Origin: Neoarius graeffei
Taxonomy: Eukaryota > Chordata > Actinopteri > Siluriformes > Ariidae
Length of the DNA: 64,000 nucleotides
Assembly: GCF_027579695.1 (NCBI RefSeq)
Contig: NC_083579.1
Location: forward strand, 71,471,371-71,535,370
Direction of reading: 5' to 3'
In this document: one piece after another, positions 59,805 to 64,000 of the stretch
Numbering within the stretch: position 1 is the stretch's first letter
Layout: every line of letters begins with the position of its first letter
Notes under the pieces: model-generated
The model's input: the letters and a program-made list of their open reading frames with translations, nothing else
What the model was told of the DNA's origin: nothing
The model's database searches: none
Made by a program: the position numbers and the translations under genes

Positions 59805-60093
59805 ATGATCATGATGCATTTGCAATTAACCCTGTTTATTCTGATAGTAAACCGGTTTTCATGTATATGCAAGCTAAGAATCTGATTAATTCATCTTTAT
59901 TGAGAACTTTTACAACAGCAATGTCAAGCTCATTACATTTTTTTAAAATATGCACAGTAATGCAGGTCATACAGGTCCATCAGGACACAAAGGACCTGGT
60001 TCTGTCAAAGGGATCATCGTTGAAGATCTCCTGCTCTATAACTGGCACGAGTAGCCAAGACCCGTACTGGTACCACTGGAATGAAACAGCAGG
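59805..60093 (+). pseudogene. V segment V5 (type A), 3' half deleted
   Basis: Leader exon 59805-59868 is open (MMHLQLTLFILIVNRFSCI) but the donor reads GCAAGC where V2, V3 and V7 have GTAAGC. V exon from 59958 encodes MQVIQVHQDTKDLVLSKGSS, KISCSITGTSSQDPYWYHW, NETAG and then jumps at about 60093 into the downstream spacer (CAAACAGAAAAG...), losing CDR2, FR3, the second Cys and the recombination signal. Cannot rearrange or fold. Confidence 0.88.
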
Positions 60094-60210
60094 CAAACAG
60101 AAAAGAAGATTCTCATGATGGTGGTGTTCGCTATTTGATAGTTTGTGTTTCCAAGTTACATAACAGTTCATTTTATAAGTGAGATCAATTACATTAATCA
60201 ATTTCAACTG

Positions 60211-60260
60211 CATTCCATTCCATTCCATTCCATTCCATTCCATTCCATTCCATTCCATTC
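60211..60260. repeat. (CATTC)n pentamer array
   Basis: About ten CATTC units; shorter versions sit at the same place after V1 (53810), V2 (55830) and V3 (57868), and none after V7, so it expands within the duplicated units. Confidence 0.92.
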
Positions 60261-61147
60261 ATTAATTTATCCCAGAGCTGTACAAAACCCATAAGTCATT
60301 AGGATTGGGCTTCTCGAATCGATAGTTTTGTATATATTTCACACTGTGGAGATAACATGACCTTCACTGAGTCAAGCACGGCTGTAGTTGATGCAGTCAA
60401 ATGTTTGCTTCGTCAGTGAAGAATCTGTGAGTGTAATCTGAAGCATGAAGGTGAGCGAGTCAACAGGAAGCTGCAAACAATAAAACTGAAATTCTCTTTC
60501 TGTAACAGAGATGGTGGTGTTGGTTTACTCACAGCTCGTTTTTATTCCAGTGATGCTTGTTCTTTACTCCGATATATTTTCAATCACAAACTCATGAAAT
60601 ATTTTCTGTATAAAACATCACTAAAAACTCAAACTGGATTACAATTTATTTTCTGAAAAAAAGAGATGCTATTATCACCACTGTTTTTATTACTTTATGA
60701 ACAGATTATGGAATAAATGTTTCTACTTTACAGTAGTTTAAGGTGAAAAAAGTGAAATAAAAGGAATTTGAGAACATTTTGCTGTGAAGAACATGTTCAG
60801 ATTCCCCAAACCACCGAACATGTTTCACTGGTGATCGTTCAGCAAACCTGGCCTTTGCATGTTTATGTGAATCTGCTGAAGTGCTTTGGATTATCATCGC
60901 ACAATGAACCAACAATGGTCTAGTTTTAATCGTGCATATACAATTTACTTTGAAATATCCTGATTTTCATGTTTACTGTCCTAGAAAGGTTTCCAGAAAC
61001 TCTGAAACAGAAAATAGTCTGAGAAATAATATACATATTCAATTCTCTACATGTGACACACATTGAGGAAGCACAGGGTCCCACCCCATAGCCAGTAACA
61101 TCCATCTCCACACTTACCCACTGCTAATGTATGTTTCTCTCCTCAAC

Positions 61148-61600
61148 ATGAGGTGTTTGTGGTTGATTCTCTGCATTCTGACAGGACAATGGCTACTGAC
61201 TTCATGTAAGCTTATAATGTTGTCAATACTGCATTATTTAAAGCAGCTTTAGAACAACTCCAATAATTTCAAATAATCTTTCGAATAATACATTTTCATC
61301 ATCGCAGGTCTGCAGGTCATACAGGTCCATCAGAACCCAGAGAACCTGATTCTTTCTCCTGGATCATCACTGAGCATCTCCTGCTCTATAACTGGCACTG
61401 ATAATCCGTATCTTTACTGGTACCACTGGAATGAAACAGCAGGGTTCACACTGGTCTTTACTTCTGGAACTACTGGTTCAGTGAATCCTACCAGTGAGGG
61501 TCAGTTTAAAGCTCACAGACCAAAAGACCTTCAGATCATTCTGGAGTCTGATGGAGTGAGTGAGATCGGCTCTGCAGTGTGGTACTGTGCAGCCAGTCCC
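61148..61600 (+). CDS. T-cell receptor V segment V6 (type B)
   Basis: Leader exon 61148-61205 encodes MRCLWLILCILTGQWLLTS; donor GTAAG at 61206; V exon 61308-61600 after ATCGCAG. Encodes LQVIQVHQNPENLILSPGSS, ISCSITGTDNPYLYWYHW, then a CDR2 region SGTTGSVNPTSEG distinct from V4 (SLGTDSVTPASEG), FKAHRPKDLQIILESDGV and EIGSAVWYCAASP. Cys pair and Trp in place, frame open. Confidence 0.88.
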
Positions 61601-61639
61601 CACAGCATCCTAGTGGCATTACAGAGCTGTACAAAAACC
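61601..61639 (+). promoter_or_regulatory. V6 recombination signal, 23-bp spacer
   Basis: CACAGCA (61601-61607), 23-bp spacer, consensus nonamer ACAAAAACC (61631-61639). Confidence 0.93.
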
Positions 61640-62047
61640 ACAACATCTCATTCAGCTTGGGTTTTATGCTAAAATATACGGTTTGAAATACAGTTTTAAA
61701 TTGTTCATCAGTACAATACCTTAACAGACACAAGCCTGACTGATCTATAAAGTCATGTTTGCTTTAATGAAATAATTGAAAGTTTTTGGAGTCTGCATTT
61801 TGAATTTTGTTAGTAGTGATCTCACATTAAAGGTGAAAAAAAGATCTGATATGACTGATGTTGGTTTAATTTTTTACATCATGAAAAGCTGCAATTTTAA
61901 GAGTTGTGTGTAGACTTTTATATCCACTGTAGTGAAATGGAGTGTGTGTGTGTTTTCTAGGGGTGATAATATCCTGTCAAGGTTTCCAGACACTTTAAAA
62001 CGAGAGAATAACATCACCTAAGATAAACCCCAGCGTATGTAATGCTC

Positions 62048-62100
62048 CAGCTGTGACACAGGGTGAACTCGCACAGGGTCCCACCCCATTGCTCAGTAAC
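62048..62100 (+). promoter_or_regulatory. Conserved block upstream of type A V genes
   Basis: AGCTGTGACACAGGGTGAAC followed by TCGCACAGGGTCCCACCCCA lies 80-110 bp before the V7 leader. It recurs before V2 (about 54976), V3 (57020) and V5 (59698) with GTGACGCAGG in place of GTGACACAGG. V beta promoters in mammals carry a CRE-like decamer (AGTGAYRTCA); the GTGACG core is a partial match only. Confidence 0.4.
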
Positions 62101-62155
62101 AGCCTGTTTCAGCACAGAGCCCGAGTTATTACAACTGCTACTGCATGTTGTCCTA

Positions 62156-62601
62156 ATGATCATGATGCATTTGCAATTAACCCTGTTTATTCTGACAGTA
62201 AACTGGTTTTCATGTATATGTAAGCTAAGAATCTGATTAATTCATCTTTATTGAGAACTTTTACAACAGCAATGTCAAACTCATTACATTTTTTAAAAAT
62301 ATGCACAGGTATGCAGGTCATACAGGTCCATCAGGACACAAAGGACCTGGTTCTGTCCAAAGGATCATCGTTGAATATCTCCTGCTCTATAACTGGCATG
62401 AGTAATCCAGACCTGTTCTGGTACCGCTGGAATGAAACAGCAGGGTTTACGCTGGTCTTCACCTCTCGAGGTGCTTTAATGATGGACCCAGTCAGTGAAG
62501 GCCAGTTTAAATCAAGCAGACCTACAGACCTTCAGATGTTTCTGGAGTCTGATGGAGTGAGTGAGATCGGTTCTACAGTGTGGTACTGTGCAGCCAGACC
62601 C
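62156..62601 (+). CDS. T-cell receptor V segment V7 (type A)
   Basis: Leader exon 62156-62219 encodes MMHLQLTLFILTVNWFSCI; donor GTAAG at 62220. V exon 62309-62601 begins with GT, completing Cys, then MQVIQVHQDTKDLVLSKGSS, ISCSITGMSNPDLFWYRW (the CDR1 of V1, not of V2/V3), NETAGFTLVFTSRGALMM, DPVSEGQFKSSRPTDL and EIGSTVWYCAARP. Open frame, all core residues. Confidence 0.88.
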
Positions 62602-62640
62602 CACAGCATCACAGTGTCATCACAGAGCTGTACAAAAACT
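62602..62640 (+). promoter_or_regulatory. V7 recombination signal, 23-bp spacer
   Basis: CACAGCA (62602-62608), 23-bp spacer, ACAAAAACT (62632-62640). Confidence 0.92.
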
Positions 62641-63463
62641 ACTAGAATTAGGACTCGTTTCAATTAATCACTTTTGCGAGCATTTTTCTTTGGCACCTTA
62701 ACTGAGAAAAACATGACTGTTTTGAGAAACAGTGAGAAAGTGTAGGCTGAAGTTTCAAACTCAAAGATTCAACAGGAAGAAGGCAAACACAAAAGGAGAT
62801 TCTCATGATGGTGGTGTTCGCTATCTGACAGTTTGTGTTTCCAAGTTACATAACAGTTCATTTTGCAAGTGAGATCAATTACATTAATCAATCTCAATTT
62901 CATTCCGAAATTATTTCTCAGCCAAACAATTGCAATGAATTACATTATCCTGTTATACGATTAATCCCTGATGTGAGTGATGACAGTCAGAACTGTTGGG
63001 ACCAGCAGTGAACTTTTCACTCTTGAGAAAGACAGGGTCAAGGATTTGAGATCATTGCCCAGTTAAGATCAAAGTTTGAAGTACTGCCCCGTTTAGCTGT
63101 CCTCACAACATTTAATGAGGTTGCATTAAAGAAACTTGGCCTTTTTTGAATTTTTCATTCTTTGGTCAACAAACCAGTTTGATGTGAATCTGGAGGAGTG
63201 CTATGGATTATCATCCAACAATGGTACGGTTTAATCCTTCTGGCAAAGGGTGCAAGGCTTTACTCTAAAATATCCTGATTTCCATGATAACGAGTCATTA
63301 CGATGTTTCCAGGAACTCTTAAAGACCAAATGCTCTGATGTGTGATCTTATTTGCAATCCTCCTCCCCTGGTGCAGGTTGATGTAGTACAGGGTTCCACC
63401 CCATCACCAGTAACAGTCTATTTCAGCACGCAGCCAGTGCTACTGTATGTTACACTCTTTAAT
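62641..63463. other. Spacer between V7 and V8
   Basis: The first 250 bp match the spacers after V1-V3. From about 62900 it diverges from the other units, while 63380-63463 again resembles the type B upstream flank (GGGTTCCACCCCATCACC). Confidence 0.6.
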
Positions 63464-63857
63464 ATGAAGCGTTTGTGTTTGATTCTGTGCACTCTGACAG
63501 TACAATGGCTTTTCACTGCATGTACGATTATCATATCATAAATTACATTTAGCTGTGAAATGATTTCATAGCGAATCTGAAATAATTCTTTGACACTATT
63601 GCAGGTCTGCAGCTTATACAAGTCCATCAAGAATCAGAGGACCTGGTTCTTTCACCTGGATCATCGCTGAAGATTTCCTGCTCTATAACTGGGACTAATA
63701 ACCCATATCTTTACTGGTACAGCTGGAATGAAACAGCAGGGTTCACACTGGTTTTCACTTCTCTGGGTACGAGGCTGATGAACCCGTCCAGTTACGGTCA
63801 GTTTAAGTCTAACAGACCTACAGACCTTCAGATCATTCTGGAGTCTGATGGAGTGAG
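63464..63857 (+). pseudogene. V segment V8, deleted through its recombination signal
   Basis: Leader exon 63464-63521 encodes MKRLCLILCTLTVQWLFTA with donor GTACG; V exon from 63605 encodes a split Cys, LQLIQVHQESEDLVLSPGSS, KISCSITGTNNPYLYWYSW, NETAGFTLVFTSLGTRLM, NPSSYGQFKSNRPTDLQI and LESDGVS. At about 63857 the sequence jumps to TACAAAAACCACAAG, that is, to the nonamer. FR3 end, second Cys, heptamer and spacer are gone. The most diverged V of the array. Confidence 0.87.
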
Positions 63858-63912
63858 TACAAAAACCACAAGTCATTAGGATTGGGCTTCTCGAATCGAT
63901 AGTTTTGTATAT

Positions 63913-64000
63913 TGTGGCAGCGGGGGCGTGGTCAAGCACCGGTCTGTGACAGGAGGGCGGAGTCAGGGAAGGTAAGTGGCAGATTCACTTCACCTGAGAG
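63913..64000. mobile_element. Start of an insertion, possibly an LTR
   Basis: The spacer that follows V genes elsewhere (GATAGTTTTGTATATATTTC) breaks after GTATAT and gives way to TGTGGCAGCGGGGGCGTGGT, GC-rich and unlike the surroundings. The TG start and abrupt change suggest an LTR or another element cut by the window edge. Confidence 0.4.

Noticed and set aside
53079..63857. NITR or other non-rearranging innate Ig-type receptors
   Set aside because: No J-like motif, transmembrane segment or cytoplasmic exon follows, and each intact exon ends at a recombination signal.

Overview
This is vertebrate DNA from a ray-finned fish. The evidence is split genes with GT-AG introns, a papilin gene with a typical vertebrate domain order, T-cell-receptor-type V segments with recombination signals, and a very dense load of fish transposons (Tc1/mariner, hAT, Penelope-like, LINEs, tRNA-derived SINEs). 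The repeat families look like those of an otophysan fish, perhaps a catfish. That guess rests on memory of the repeats and is weak.

Two host loci occupy the window, both on the + strand. The first (2922-47711) is the 3' part of a papilin-like extracellular matrix gene. Eleven exons can be joined with consistent splice phases and no stop: two papilin Cys-rich cassettes, one Kunitz domain, three Ig-like domains and a terminal PLAC domain, about 521 residues in all. A poly(A) signal lies at 48144. The exons total only about 1.6 kb of 45 kb, and the introns are packed with transposons.

The second (50418-63857, running on past the window) is an array of antigen-receptor V segments. Each intact V has a short leader exon, a small intron, a V exon ending in Cys-Ala-Ala-Ser/Arg-Pro, and a recombination signal with a 23-bp spacer. 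I see six apparently intact V genes (V1, V2, V3, V4, V6, V7), two internally deleted ones (V5, V8), two 3' remnants that kept their recombination signal, and one old relic upstream. The array is built from alternating A-type and B-type genes in units of about 2 kb. The CACAGC-type heptamers and the CAAS ends favour TRB (beta chain), but the chain is not proven; no D, J or C segment is in view.

Intron and intergenic content, left to right: THAP-domain remnants (0.5-1.3 and 15.4-16.2 kb); Tc1 elements at 3.3, 6.5, 9.1, 21.0 (one nested in another), 25.7, 47.1 and 50.8 kb; a 175-bp degenerate tandem array (11.1-14.3 kb); a TTAA-flanked foldback element (16.3-16.9 kb); an inverted Penelope dimer (23.5-25.3 kb); a hAT element carrying two further elements (28.5-31.2 kb); a SINE chimera (33.8-34.4 kb); a full-length LINE (35.5-38.9 kb) and a truncated relative with a solo LTR inside it (39.0-40.2 kb); a tandem triplication of a SINE (41.4-43.0 kb); and a second hAT-like element carrying a YqaJ/SWIM-type gene fragment (43.6-45.5 kb).

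All calls come from reading the sequence; no database search was run. Exon boundaries are inferred from splice consensus and phase. Stretches where I recognise nothing are listed as such.
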